DNA from: Rhodococcus rhodnii
GTDB taxonomy: Bacteria; Actinomycetota; Actinomycetes; Mycobacteriales; Pseudonocardiaceae
Assembly (NCBI GenBank): GCA_000720375.1
Contig: JOAA01000004.1
Span: 371,458 to 435,457 of the forward strand
Length of the DNA: 64,000 bases
Direction of reading: 5' to 3'
Shown here: positions 1-8,284 of the stretch, one piece after another
Layout of the letters: each line of letters starts with the position of its first letter
Position numbering within the stretch: the first letter of the stretch is position 1
Program-made: the position numbers and the translations under genes
Notes under the pieces: model-generated
Database searches by the model: none
Told to the model about the DNA's origin: nothing
The model's input: only the letters and a program-made list of their open reading frames with translations

Positions 1-2
1 CG

Positions 3-1217
3 TACGCGACGATGCTGAACTACGCCAGCGACGCGGCAATGGCCGTCGCGTTGGCGAACACACTCTTCTTCGCGGCCGCGAGCGCGGACAGCAGCAAAGG
101 CAAGATCGCGCTGTACCTGCTGATCACCGTGGCTCCGTTCGCGTTGGTCGCGCCCGTGATCGGTCCGGCACTGGACAAGATCCAGCGCGGCCGCAGGCTG
201 GCGATGTGCGTCGCCTCCGCGGGCCAGGCGCTGATGTGCATCGTGATGGCGACCAACTTCGACTCGTGGCTGCTGTATCCGGCCGCGCTCGGCAAGATGG
301 TGCTGTCCAAGTCGTTCACGGTGCTCAAGGCGGCGGTCACGCCAAGAGTCCTGCCACCTGAGATCACGCTGTCCAAAACCAACGCCCGGCTGACGACGTT
401 CGGCTTGGTGGCGGGAATGGTCTTCGGCGGTATCGCCGCGGGATTCACGCAGATCTTCAACTCCGAGGCCGCGTTGTGGTTCACCGCGGTGATCTGTGTC
501 GCCGGCGCGGTGCAGGGCATGCGGATTCCGGCCTGGGTCGAGGTCACCGAAGGCGAAGTGCCGGCGACGCTGTCGGCAACGCCGACAAGACCGAAACGCC
601 AGCCGATGGGCCAGCACGTGGTGATCTCGTTGTGGTCCAACGGAACCATCAAGGTGCTGACCGGCTTTTTGATGATGTTCTCGGCGTTCGCGATCCGCGC
701 GGAGACCGAGGGCCAGGCCTTCCAGCAACTGCTGTTGCTCGGCATCATCGCGGCCGCGGCGGGGATCGGCAGCTTCGGCGGCAACGCCATCGGTTCCAAG
801 CTGCTGGTCAACCGGCCTGATCAGATGGTGCTCGGCTGCGTGATCGCGTGTGTCACGGCCACAGTGGTCGCCACGATCCTGCCGGGCATCGGCACGATGG
901 CGATCGTCAGCCTGATCGCCTCGACGGCCGCGGCTCTGGCGAAGAACAGCCTGGACGCGGTGATCCAGCACGATCTGCCGGAAGAGTCACGGGCGTCGGC
1001 GTTCGGCCGGTCGGAAACCGTGCTGCAGCTCGGCTGGGTGTTCGGTGGCGCGCTCGGTGTGTTGCTGCCGACCACGTTCTGGGTCGGATTCCTGGTGATC
1101 TCGCTGATCCTGGGGCTCGGGATGGTACAGACGATCCTGGCGACCAAGGGGAATTCCCTGCTCAACGTGGTCCGCCGGGCCACCCCGGCGCGCCGGGCGG
1201 GTACCGAGCCCACGTAG
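3..1217 (+). CDS. MFS-type membrane transporter, 5' end outside the window
   Basis: The reading frame is open from the first bases of the window, so the true start lies upstream. About 400 residues are visible. They form a long series of hydrophobic helices typical of the major facilitator superfamily, with a basic loop (DKIQRGRR) after the second visible helix, as in the MFS loop 2-3. A charged central loop (PTRPKRQP) near residue 200 separates two helix bundles. The substrate cannot be told. The gene ends 9 bp before the DUF2771 lipoprotein gene on the same strand, so the two are probably co-transcribed. In M. tuberculosis a membrane protein gene (Rv0876c) and a DUF2771 gene (Rv0875c) are also neighbours (from memory), which supports an old conserved pair. 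Confidence 0.8.
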   Translation, partial: YATMLNYASDAAMAVALANTLFFAAASADSSKGKIALYLLITVAPFALVAPVIGPALDKIQRGRRLAMCVASAGQALMCIVMATNFDSWLLYPAALGKMVLSKSFTVLKAAVTPRVLPPEITLSKTNARLTTFGLVAGMVFGGIAAGFTQIFNSEAALWFTAVICVAGAVQGMRIPAWVEVTEGEVPATLSATPTRPKRQPMGQHVVISLWSNGTIKVLTGFLMMFSAFAIRAETEGQAFQQLLLLGIIAAAAGIGSFGGNAIGSKLLVNRPDQMVLGCVIACVTATVVATILPGIGTMAIVSLIASTAAALAKNSLDAVIQHDLPEESRASAFGRSETVLQLGWVFGGALGVLLPTTFWVGFLVISLILGLGMVQTILATKGNSLLNVVRRATPARRAGTEPT

Positions 1218-1226
1218 TCTCACGCC

Positions 1227-1682
1227 GTGCGCCGATTTTCGATCGCCTCGCTGGTGGCGGGCGGACTGCTGCTCGCGGGCTGCGCCGCGCCTCACGACCC
1301 CGAGGTCACGTTCTTCGCTGACGGGGAAACCGTCAACATCGGGCCGTCTCCGGCGTGCGACGCGACGCTTGAGGAGTGCAGGCCGACGGGAGCGTTGGCC
1401 GTGCCAGGCGGGCAGCCGCTGAGCATCTCCGTGCCGAAGCAGATCGCGGACGCGCCTTGGCTGGTCGTGTTCCGGTACCGCGCGGCGGACGGCAGCGTGC
1501 AGAAGGCACGCTCATCCCTTTTCCGCGCAGGCGAGACGTACGCGTACACGCTGCGCGCTCCGACCGCGGGCGATCAGCTGATGCACGTCGAAGTCCAGCG
1601 CATCGGCGAAATGGGCTCCGACGAGAACAGGCAGCTCTACTTCGGCATCGACGCCAGCTGGGCGCTGAGCATTTCTTCGTGA
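1227..1682 (+). CDS. DUF2771-family lipoprotein
   Basis: A 151-residue exported protein with a GTG start 9 bp after the MFS stop. The N-terminus has two arginines, a hydrophobic stretch and a lipobox LLAGC with the lipidated Cys at about residue 19, so it should be anchored to the outer face of the cytoplasmic membrane. The rest matches the DUF2771 pattern: a beta-rich domain with a Cys pair (ACDATLEEC) and a C-terminal YFGIDASWALS segment. No enzymatic function is known for the family. The TGA stop lies inside the first copy of the 56-bp repeat that follows, so the last codons abut repeat DNA. Confidence 0.8.
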   Translation: MRRFSIASLVAGGLLLAGCAAPHDPEVTFFADGETVNIGPSPACDATLEECRPTGALAVPGGQPLSISVPKQIADAPWLVVFRYRAADGSVQKARSSLFRAGETYAYTLRAPTAGDQLMHVEVQRIGEMGSDENRQLYFGIDASWALSISS

Positions 1683-1980
1683 GCGGTGTGTCCCGGGCTG
1701 CCAGCCCACGACTCGCTTTCCAGCGTGGCTCCTCGTGAGCGGTGTGTCCCGGGCTGCCAGCCCACGACTCGCTTTCCAGCGTGACTCCTCGTGAGCGGTG
1801 TGTCCCGGGCTGCCAGCCCACGACTCGCTTTCCAGCGTGGCTCCTCGTGAGTGGTTTGTCCCGGTAGAGAACTAACCACTCACGACACGCTGCTCAGCCC
1901 GGCTGGTTCGCGTCGATCGTGAGTGGTTAGTTCGGATTTCAGCTATAGCCCGGGCATGGGACAAACCACTCACGAGGACA
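1677..1980. repeat. Palindromic repeat cluster: three 56-bp direct repeats and two hairpins
   Basis: Three near-identical 56-bp units start at 1677, 1733 and 1789, each opening with TCGTGAGCGG. They are followed by two hairpins with perfect 12-bp arms TCGTGAGTGGTT / AACCACTCACGA, at 1845-1856/1874-1885 and 1917-1928/1964-1975. The 76 bp at 1811-1886 occur again, exactly, in reverse complement at 59007-59082. The cluster fills the gap between two convergent genes. It could act as a bidirectional terminator or be a REP/MITE-like element. No ORF inside looks real. Confidence 0.85.
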
Positions 1981-1989
1981 GGGCTCGGG

Positions 1990-2385
1990 TTACGGGTCGA
2001 GTTCGCGGGCGACGGCGCGGACTACTTCGGCGATTCGCTTGGTGGCCTTGCGATCCGGGTAGCGGCCGCGCCGCAGGTCCGGCTGCACCTTGGCTTCCAG
2101 CAGCTTGATCATGTCCTCGACGAGGCCGTGCAACTCCTCGGCCGGGCGGCGGCGCGCCTCCGCGACCGAGGGCATCGGGTCGATCAACCGCACCGAAAGC
2201 GCCTGCGGGCCACGGCGGCCGTCCGCCACCCCGAACTCAATGCGTTGTCCCGCCTTGAGTCCCGTCACGCCAGGAGGCAGCGCGGAAGCACGGACGTACA
2301 CGTCCTCCCCGCCGTCCTGCGTGACGAACCCGAAGCCCTTCTCCGAGTCGTACCATTTGACCCGTCCGGTCGGCACAGCTCTCAC
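1990..2385 (-). CDS. Cold-shock domain protein with C-terminal helical extension
   Basis: The N-terminal half (residues 4-70) is a cold-shock domain with RNP1-like KGFGFV and RNP2-like VYVRAS motifs, expected to bind single-stranded RNA or DNA. The remaining 60 residues are charged and helical ([19 protein letters not shown]...), an extension seen in the longer actinobacterial Csp proteins such as mycobacterial CspB. I chose the GTG at 2385 because GAGGGAACG precedes it and the product then begins [13 protein letters not shown], as in relatives. An in-frame upstream extension is unlikely. It is convergent with the lipoprotein gene across the repeat cluster. Confidence 0.85.
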   Translation of the reverse strand: MRAVPTGRVKWYDSEKGFGFVTQDGGEDVYVRASALPPGVTGLKAGQRIEFGVADGRRGPQALSVRLIDPMPSVAEARRRPAEELHGLVEDMIKLLEAKVQPDLRRGRYPDRKATKRIAEVVRAVARELDP

Positions 2386-2521
2386 CGTTCCCTCGTCGAC
2401 TCCACGTGTCGCACGGCACCACCCTCCACGCCGCACGACTAACGCGCCCCAGGCACGCCTAGGACGCGTCGTTCTAGCCTATGCCAAACCGGGGTTCTGG
2501 CGTAGCGCATAGTCTGCAGCC

Positions 2522-2707
2522 GTGCCCAGATTCAAGCTTCTGCCAGCAGCGGTGGCGATGTTCGCCGTCGGGCTGCTCGCGATCATCGCGGTTTTCGTGC
2601 TGTACGCCACCGGGCAGACCAACCTCTCGGTGTGGCTGTACGTCGCGGCGATGCTCCTGCCGATCGGCCTGGGGCTGGGGATCCTCAGCGTGGTGCGGCG
2701 TCGTTGA
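2522..2707 (+). CDS. Small two-helix membrane protein
   Basis: A 61-residue protein with a GTG start. After a short basic N-terminus (MPRFK) there are two hydrophobic segments, about residues 7-29 and 35-56, ending in VVRRR. The positive-inside pattern suggests both ends are cytoplasmic. Such mini membrane proteins are common in actinomycetes and have no assigned role. Its last 23 bp overlap the end of the convergent HAD hydrolase gene. Confidence 0.6.
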   Translation: MPRFKLLPAAVAMFAVGLLAIIAVFVLYATGQTNLSVWLYVAAMLLPIGLGLGILSVVRRR

Positions 2708-3296
2708 ACCAGGCCGGGAAGTCGAGCAGGCTGGACAACACGACATCGGCCCCGGCTTCGGTGAGCATGGCCGCGTCGCACGGTCCGGTGGTGACGCCGA
2801 CCGCGAGTGCGCCGGCCGCGGCCGCACCTTTCATGTCCCCGATGTGATCTCCCACGTACACGCTGGCGCCGTGCGTTTTCAGCGCGTCGGCCTTGCCCGC
2901 CGACCACAGGTCGCCGATCAGGTGATCAACCTCCCAGCCGAGGGCCTCGATGTGCAGTTCGGCGTTGCGTTGGTACTTCGCGGTGACGATCAGCGTCTGC
3001 CCGCCCGCTGCCCTGACCGCCTTGAGCGCGGCCTCCGCTCCCGGCATCGGCACGGTCGTCGGGATGACGATCTGCGGGTAGGTCGCCCGGAAGCGGGCGA
3101 CCGAGGCGTCGAGCCGGTCCTCGGGGATGCCGATGGACACGAACATGTCGCGCAGTGGCGGGCCCATGTTCGCGGCGATGTACTCGCCGTCCAGTGGCAG
3201 CCCGGTCTCCTCGGCCAACGCGGTGATCGCGGTGACGACGCCGGCGCGCGCGTCGATCAGAGTCATGTCCAAGTCGAAACCAACGGTCAGGGTCAC
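2685..3296 (-). CDS. HAD-superfamily hydrolase, phosphoglycolate phosphatase-like
   Basis: A 203-residue HAD phosphatase. Motif I is FDLDMTLID, with the nucleophile Asp and the general acid Asp two residues later. Motif II is a Thr in TLIVTAKY, and motif III/IV is the GDHIGDMKGA segment that holds Mg2+. A helical cap lies between motifs I and II, as in Gph-type enzymes. The substrate is a small phosphate ester that the sequence does not define. It stands alone, convergent with the small membrane protein and divergent from the TetR gene. Confidence 0.85.
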   Translation of the reverse strand: MTLTVGFDLDMTLIDARAGVVTAITALAEETGLPLDGEYIAANMGPPLRDMFVSIGIPEDRLDASVARFRATYPQIVIPTTVPMPGAEAALKAVRAAGGQTLIVTAKYQRNAELHIEALGWEVDHLIGDLWSAGKADALKTHGASVYVGDHIGDMKGAAAAGALAVGVTTGPCDAAMLTEAGADVVLSSLLDFPAWFNDAAPR

Positions 3297-3343
3297 CCCA
3301 TCACCCTAGGTGACTTTACGAATCCCTCGATCGCGTACAAGTG

Positions 3344-3373
3344 GTTGACACAATCGGATGGCGTGTCAACACT
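3344..3373 (+). promoter_or_regulatory. Promoter with overlapping TetR operator
   Basis: A -35 box TTGACA (3345-3350), 17 bp, and AACACT (3368-3373) precede the TetR start by a few bases, so the transcript is probably leaderless. A perfect inverted repeat GTTGACAC (3344-3351) / GTGTCAAC (3363-3370) with an 11-bp spacer covers both promoter boxes. This is the geometry of an autorepressing TetR operator. Confidence 0.65.
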
Positions 3374-3379
3374 CGGACC

Positions 3380-3985
3380 ATGACCGAGATCACACCGTTC
3401 TCCGAACGCGTGCGGATGTCGTTACGCGAAACACTGCTGGACGCGGCGGCTGAACTGCTGGCCGAGCATGGTTTCGCGGGTCTGCGAATGGTCGACGTGG
3501 CCGCGAGTGCCGGGGTGAGCAGGCAGACCGTCTACAACGAGTTCGGCAGCAAGGCCGCATTGGTGAACGCGGTCGCGTTACGGACAGTCTCGGAGTTCCT
3601 CGACGGCAGCGAGGAACGCTGGCGCGCGACCAGCGACCTGGCCACCGGCATGCACGCCGTGGTCGAGTACACCGTGCGGCACGGCAGGGAAAACCGGCTC
3701 GTCGCGTCCGTACTCGGTGGGGCACAGGCGGAGGATCTGTTGCCGTTGCTGACCACCCGGGCCGAACCGGTCTTCCGGCCGGCCATCGAACAAGCCGTCC
3801 GCAATCTGGCCGAGCGGGCCCCGACACTGCCGCCGCAACCCGCCGCCGTGATCGCCGAGACCATCGTCCGGCTTTCCGTCAGCCACATGATGTTGCCCGG
3901 CGGCACGCCTTCCGAGGCCGCGGACGCCGTGTGCGCGGTGATCCTCCCCGCGATCGAAGCCCATTGGCAAAGGAGCCAGTCATGA
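3380..3985 (+). CDS. TetR-family regulator of the R2lox operon
   Basis: A 201-residue regulator. Residues 10-55 form the TetR helix-turn-helix ([20 protein letters not shown]); the rest is a helical ligand domain. I start it at the ATG at 3380, next to the promoter; an upstream in-frame ATG at 3341 would lie inside the promoter. Its TGA overlaps the ATG of the R2lox gene by four bases (ATGA), so the two are translationally coupled. M. tuberculosis has the same pair, Rv0232-Rv0233. It probably represses its own operon through the inverted repeat over the promoter. The inducer is unknown. Confidence 0.85.
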   Translation: MTEITPFSERVRMSLRETLLDAAAELLAEHGFAGLRMVDVAASAGVSRQTVYNEFGSKAALVNAVALRTVSEFLDGSEERWRATSDLATGMHAVVEYTVRHGRENRLVASVLGGAQAEDLLPLLTTRAEPVFRPAIEQAVRNLAERAPTLPPQPAAVIAETIVRLSVSHMMLPGGTPSEAADAVCAVILPAIEAHWQRSQS

Positions 3986-4950
3986 CCGATACGACAGCCG
4001 AACTTCGCACCGGATTCGCGTCCTTGCGCAAGGGCGGGCTGAACTGGGACTCGTTCCCGCTCAGGCTTTTCGTCAAGGGCAACGCGAAGTTCTGGAACCC
4101 GGCGGACATCGACTTCAGCAAGGACCGGGCCGACTGGGAATCGCTCAACGACGAGGAACGGCGGTCGGCCACGTACCTGTGCGCGCAGTTCATCGCGGGC
4201 GAAGAGGCGGTGACCGAGGACATCCAGCCGTTCATGAAGGCGATGGCGGCCGAGGGCCGGATCTCCGACGAGATGTACCTGACCCAGTTCTGCTTCGAGG
4301 AAGCCAAACACACCGAGGTGTTCCGGCGCTGGATGGACGCGGTCGGGCTGACCGACGACCTGCACCCGTTCGTCGCGGAAAACCCTTACTACCGCAAGCT
4401 TTTCTACGAGGAGCTGCCCGGCTCGCTCGCCGTGCTGGAGACCGATCCCAGTCCGCTCAACCAGATCCGCGCCTCGGTGACGTACAACCACGTGATCGAG
4501 GGCACGCTCGCGCTCACGGGTTACTACGCGTGGCAGAAGATCTGCAAGGGCCGCGGAATTCTGCCGGGCATGCAGGAGCTGGTCCGGCGGATCGGTGACG
4601 ACGAGCGCAGGCACATGGCGTGGGGCACGTTCACCTGCCGCAGGCACGTCGCCGCGGACGACTCGCTGTTCGACGCCGTCATCCAGCGGATGGGCGAGCT
4701 GCTGCCGATCGCGCTGAACATGATCGAGTGGGTCGGCAACCAGTTCGAAGAACCGCGGCCGTTCGAATCCGACCCGAAGGAATACGTCGAATACGCTGGT
4801 GACCGCGCCCAGCGTCGCCTCGGTGCCATCTCGTCGGCCCGTGGCACGCCGGTCGCCCAGATCGACCTGGACTACTCACCCGAGGTGCTGGAGGACCAGT
4901 TCGGCGAAGAGGACGCGAAGGTCTTCGCAGAGATAGGGAGCCCTGAGTAG
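3982..4950 (+). CDS. R2-like ligand-binding oxidase (R2lox), ribonucleotide-reductase beta-like
   Basis: A 322-residue ferritin-fold protein related to class I RNR subunit R2. Carboxylate and histidine ligands for a dinuclear site are visible in four helices: GEEAVTED (about residue 74), CFEEAKH (about 105), HVIEG (about 171) and DDERRHMAW (about 205). The Val of EEAV and the Tyr of TYNHV match the pair that forms the Tyr-Val crosslink in R2lox. Known R2lox proteins build a Mn/Fe cofactor and bind a fatty-acid-like ligand; their physiological substrate is unknown. It is not expected to serve in deoxyribonucleotide synthesis. AGGAGCCAGTC precedes the ATG. The Nramp transporter downstream could supply Mn. 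Confidence 0.85.
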   Translation: MTDTTAELRTGFASLRKGGLNWDSFPLRLFVKGNAKFWNPADIDFSKDRADWESLNDEERRSATYLCAQFIAGEEAVTEDIQPFMKAMAAEGRISDEMYLTQFCFEEAKHTEVFRRWMDAVGLTDDLHPFVAENPYYRKLFYEELPGSLAVLETDPSPLNQIRASVTYNHVIEGTLALTGYYAWQKICKGRGILPGMQELVRRIGDDERRHMAWGTFTCRRHVAADDSLFDAVIQRMGELLPIALNMIEWVGNQFEEPRPFESDPKEYVEYAGDRAQRRLGAISSARGTPVAQIDLDYSPEVLEDQFGEEDAKVFAEIGSPE

Positions 4951-4965
4951 GCGGCCGAGATCAAT

Positions 4966-4984
4966 GGCTCGTCTCAAACGAGCC
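4966..4984 (+). terminator. Hairpin after the R2lox gene
   Basis: GGCTCGT (4966-4972), a 5-base loop and ACGAGCC (4978-4984) form a 7-bp stem 15 bases after the stop codon. There is no T tract, so it is a weak terminator candidate. Confidence 0.45.
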
Positions 4985-5005
4985 GCAGCTCACGAAGGCC
5001 CCCTA

Positions 5006-5028
5006 TTGCAAGTCATTTGCACTAGGCT
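5006..5028 (+). promoter_or_regulatory. Fur/Zur-like palindrome next to a -10 box upstream of mntH
   Basis: The 15-mer TGCAAGTCATTTGCA (5007-5021) resembles Fur-family boxes of the TGNNANTCATTTNCA type; it differs from the usual Zur/Fur palindrome at a few positions. It directly precedes TAGGCT (5023-5028), a plausible -10 box. About 200 bases of G/C-rich leader then separate it from the transporter start. That leader contains self-complementary segments (CAGCCCGGC ... AGCCCGGCT); I could not match it to a known Mn riboswitch. Confidence 0.4.
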
Positions 5029-5233
5029 GTGTTTCGCATGTTCTGGTCGATGAGAGCCAGCCCGGCCGGTGGCCGGAGTCGGGCGCAGCGGGGCGCGGTG
5101 ATGCCGCGAATACTGGTGGGTCTTTGGGCCTTGCCGCCGAGGCGTCAGGGGCCGCAGCCAGCCCGGCTATCGCGATCGGACAGTGGAAACGCGGCCTAGC
5201 CTTGCACCTGGTCGGTTCGTCGTGGGAGGTCCG

Positions 5234-6475
5234 TTGTCGCTAGCCAGTGCCATCAAGCCCCGGATCGTCCGATTCAGAACCGGTGCCGCGTTACTCGGGC
5301 CCGCCTTCGTCGCCGCCATCGCCTACGTGGACCCCGGCAACGTGGCCACCAACACGGCGGCCGGGGCCCAGTTCGGCTACCTGCTGGTCTGGGTTGTCGT
5401 GGCCGCCAACGTGATGGCCGGCCTCGTGCAGTTCCTGTCGGCCAAACTCGGCCTGGTCACCGGGCTCTCGCTGCCCGAGGCGGTCCGCGACCGGCTGTCC
5501 ACACCGACCCGGCTCGGCTACTGGGCACAGGCCGAGGTCGTGGCCATGGCGACCGACCTCGCCGAGGTGCTCGGCGGCGCGATCGCGTTGAACCTGCTGT
5601 TCGACCTGCCGCTGCTGGTCGGCGGGCTGATCACCGGCGTGGTGTCCACCGGTCTGCTGCTGGTGCAGGACCGGGCCGGCCAGCGGCCCTTCGAACGGGT
5701 GATCACCGGACTGCTGCTGATCATCGCGATCGGTTTCGCGGCCGGGCTTGTCGTGTCGCCGCCGTCCGGTTCCGGTGTGGTCGACGGGTTGCTGCCGCAG
5801 TTCGCCGGGTCGGAGAGCGTGCTGCTCGCGGCCGGAATGCTTGGTGCGACGGTGATGCCGCACGCGGTGTACCTGCACTCGGCGCTGGCCCGCGACCGGC
5901 ACGGACTGCAGACGGGGCCTGCGCTCGGCCGTCTGCTCAACGCGACCCGTTACGACGTCGGCGTGGCAATGGTTTTCGCGGGCGCCGTGAACCTGGCGAT
6001 GCTGTTGCTCGCGGCGAGCGCGTTGTCCGGAATCGACGGTGTGGACACGCTTTCCGGTGTGCACGCGGCCATCGGGCAGCACCTCGGGTTCGGTGTCGCG
6101 CTGCTGTTCGCTGTGGGACTTCTGGCGTCCGGCCTGGCGTCGACCTCGGTCGGGTGTTACGCCGGAGCGGTCGTGATGGGCGGGCTGTTGCGGCGCCGGA
6201 TTCCGTTGCTGCTCCGACGTTTGCTCACGCTGGTGCCCGCGGTCGTGTTGCTGGCGTTCAACGTCGATCCGTCGTGGGCGCTGGTGATCTCCCAGGTGGT
6301 GCTGTCGTTCGGGATTCCGTTCGCGCTGATCCCGTTGGTACGGCTGACTTCCTCGCGCAGGTTGATGGGCGAGAACGTCAACCACAAGGTCACCACCGGG
6401 CTGGCCTGGGTGATCGCCGGGCTGGTGATCGCGCTGAACCTGGCGTTGATCTGGCTGACCGTCACGGGTAGCTGA
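5234..6475 (+). CDS. mntH: Nramp-family divalent metal (Mn2+) transporter
   Basis: A proton-coupled Mn2+/Fe2+ importer of the cytoplasmic membrane with about eleven hydrophobic helices. The signature DPGN lies in helix 1 (AYVDPGNVATN) and MPHAVYLHS in helix 6; both form the metal site in Nramp structures. I chose the TTG at 5234 because GGAGG lies just upstream; a GTG at 5183 in the same frame would add 17 residues with no ribosome-binding site. The last 14 bp overlap the convergent oxidoreductase gene. Its position after R2lox, a Mn/Fe enzyme, suggests a functional link, but the two probably have separate promoters. Confidence 0.85.
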   Translation: MSLASAIKPRIVRFRTGAALLGPAFVAAIAYVDPGNVATNTAAGAQFGYLLVWVVVAANVMAGLVQFLSAKLGLVTGLSLPEAVRDRLSTPTRLGYWAQAEVVAMATDLAEVLGGAIALNLLFDLPLLVGGLITGVVSTGLLLVQDRAGQRPFERVITGLLLIIAIGFAAGLVVSPPSGSGVVDGLLPQFAGSESVLLAAGMLGATVMPHAVYLHSALARDRHGLQTGPALGRLLNATRYDVGVAMVFAGAVNLAMLLLAASALSGIDGVDTLSGVHAAIGQHLGFGVALLFAVGLLASGLASTSVGCYAGAVVMGGLLRRRIPLLLRRLLTLVPAVVLLAFNVDPSWALVISQVVLSFGIPFALIPLVRLTSSRRLMGENVNHKVTTGLAWVIAGLVIALNLALIWLTVTGS

Positions 6476-7427
6476 CGCCGAGCTGGTCCAGAGCCTCGTC
6501 GAGGGTCCGCATGACCGCGAGGGTTTCCGCCAGCGGCATGTCCGGGCTCTCGGTCCGGCCTGCCTGGACGAGCTTGGTGACCTCGGCGATCTGGTACTGG
6601 TAGCCGTGCCCGTCGATCTGCGTCGAGTGCGTCTCGTCCGGCTGGCCAGGCCGGATCACGGTGAACTCGGTCGGCCGGTAGAACGGTGGCGGGATCTCGA
6701 TCCGGCCTGCCGTGCCGACCACGGTCGCGGTCATCGGGTAGTGCCCGACCAGCGACGACGACAACTGCGCGAACGAGCCGTTGGCGTAGCGGAGCAGCAG
6801 CGCGGCCTCCGCGTCCACACCGTCGAGCAAGGTTCCTTGCGTGGCAATGCTTTTAGGCTCGCCGAGGAGCATGTGCGTGAACGACACCGGATAGACGCCC
6901 AGATCAAGCAGGGATCCGCCGCCCACGGCCGGATCCCACAGCCGGTGCGCGGGGTCGTGCGCGAAGAGTGTGCCGAGATCCGCGTGCACACTCCGGATCG
7001 CACCGATCACGCCGTCCGCGACCATCTCCCTGACCAGCTTGATCAACGGGTTGAACCGGGTCCACATCGCCTCCATCAGGAAGACGTTCTGCTTGCGGGC
7101 CAGGTCAGCCAGTCGTTCGGCGTCCTTCAGGTGCACCGTCATGGGCTTCTCGCACAGCACGGCTTTGCCTGCCAGCAAGGCGTTGCGGGCCACGATGTAG
7201 TGGCTGCTGTGCGGGGTCGCGACGTAGACGACCTCGACATCCGGGTCGGCGACCAGATCGTGGTAGTCACCGTAGAACCTCGGTATGCCGTGCCTGGTGG
7301 CGAATTCCTCCGCTTTCGGCGTGCTGCGCGAGGAAACCGCGAGGACTTCGGCGTCCGGCACCAAGGCCATGTCCGAGGTCACCAGATCCGCGATCCGGCC
7401 GGTGGCCACCACTCCCCATTTGGTCAC
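6462..7427 (-). CDS. Gfo/Idh/MocA-family NAD(P)-dependent oxidoreductase
   Basis: A 321-residue dehydrogenase. The N-terminal Rossmann fold starts KWGVVATGRIADLV; it lacks the full GxGxxG but matches the GATG/GTGxIA pattern of the family. The catalytic EKP motif (CEKPMTVHLKDAERLA, about residue 93) and the C-terminal alpha/beta domain (GGGSLLDLGVYPVSF) are typical. Such enzymes oxidise sugars, inositols or dihydrodiols; the substrate cannot be told here. It overlaps the end of mntH and lies 18 bp after the end of the IclR regulator, which is read in the same direction. Confidence 0.85.
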   Translation of the reverse strand: MTKWGVVATGRIADLVTSDMALVPDAEVLAVSSRSTPKAEEFATRHGIPRFYGDYHDLVADPDVEVVYVATPHSSHYIVARNALLAGKAVLCEKPMTVHLKDAERLADLARKQNVFLMEAMWTRFNPLIKLVREMVADGVIGAIRSVHADLGTLFAHDPAHRLWDPAVGGGSLLDLGVYPVSFTHMLLGEPKSIATQGTLLDGVDAEAALLLRYANGSFAQLSSSLVGHYPMTATVVGTAGRIEIPPPFYRPTEFTVIRPGQPDETHSTQIDGHGYQYQIAEVTKLVQAGRTESPDMPLAETLAVMRTLDEALDQLGVSYP

Positions 7428-7445
7428 TCATTCACCCTAGCCGCA

Positions 7446-8198
7446 TCACCATGAGTACAAGGCTGGATTCTTCGTGGTAAGCCGAGTCAGATTCGCTGCG
7501 ACCATGTTCGCAGTACGGCTGACCACCGGCGCAATCGACTTGAGTACACGGTTGTCCAGAACCCGGGCACTGACCGACGCGACGACCTCTCCGGTGAGCG
7601 AGTGCACGACCGGCGCACCAACCGTCGAAACAGCTGGTACATAAGGGCATTCCTTGTTGATGACCAATCCGTCGTGCTTGCGCACATCGCGCACCAGCCG
7701 TTGCCACTCCGTGGCCGAGTACACCGGTGGCAGTTCGGTGTCCGGGAAATAGGCCGCCCACAAGCGATCTTGCCCGACGCCGTGGGGAAAGCGCAGCCCA
7801 GGACGGACTTCGTTCGCATCGTCGGCGTCACCTCGAAGCGTGGCAACGATCAAAGTCCGGCCCGCGTCCGGCATACCGACGTTCACGCTCGCACCGCCGA
7901 TGGCCGTGGCGAGCTGGCGTAACGGATGCCATGCCGCGGCACGCAACGCCGCAGCTGGTTGCCACGCTTGCCCGACGTGGAACATCCGCGGCCCGATCCG
8001 GTACTGACCTGCCCGCTGCTCCACCGCACCGAGCGTGATCAGCTGCCGTAGCAGCCGATACGCAGTGGCTTTGGGCAACCCCGAGTTCGCGGCTATCTGG
8101 GTCAGCCCCGCCTCACCGCTCTGTGTGAGCTCCTCCAACAGCGCGAACGCGCCGTCCAGTACTCCACGGCCCAATTGGACTCCCCCGCTCCGGTTCAC
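7446..8198 (-). CDS. IclR-family transcriptional regulator
   Basis: A 250-residue regulator with a GTG start. Residues 10-75 form the winged helix of the IclR family (GEAGLTQIAANSGLPKATAY, then RLLRQL). Residues 90-240 are the GAF-like effector domain, ending with the usual VARVLDN...MVAANL region. It is read in the same direction as, and immediately upstream of, the oxidoreductase gene, so it may control that gene. It is divergent from the ricin-domain gene, with 86 bp between the starts. The effector is unknown. Confidence 0.85.
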   Translation of the reverse strand: MNRSGGVQLGRGVLDGAFALLEELTQSGEAGLTQIAANSGLPKATAYRLLRQLITLGAVEQRAGQYRIGPRMFHVGQAWQPAAALRAAAWHPLRQLATAIGGASVNVGMPDAGRTLIVATLRGDADDANEVRPGLRFPHGVGQDRLWAAYFPDTELPPVYSATEWQRLVRDVRKHDGLVINKECPYVPAVSTVGAPVVHSLTGEVVASVSARVLDNRVLKSIAPVVSRTANMVAANLTRLTTKNPALYSW

Positions 8199-8284
8199 TC
8201 AGCGGACCGAGAACTTTCCCTCAGGTTCCCGCCGTCGCACGATGCCGCAACCGGCCTAACGGGCCGACAGAGGGGAGATTTCCA

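Noticed and set aside
3982..4950. Annotation as a ribonucleotide reductase small subunit
   Set aside because: No large subunit is nearby and the TetR partner and Val/Tyr crosslink positions match R2lox instead.
5050..5180. yybP-ykoY manganese riboswitch before mntH
   Set aside because: The leader is structured, but I could not find the conserved loop sequences; a covariance search would be needed.
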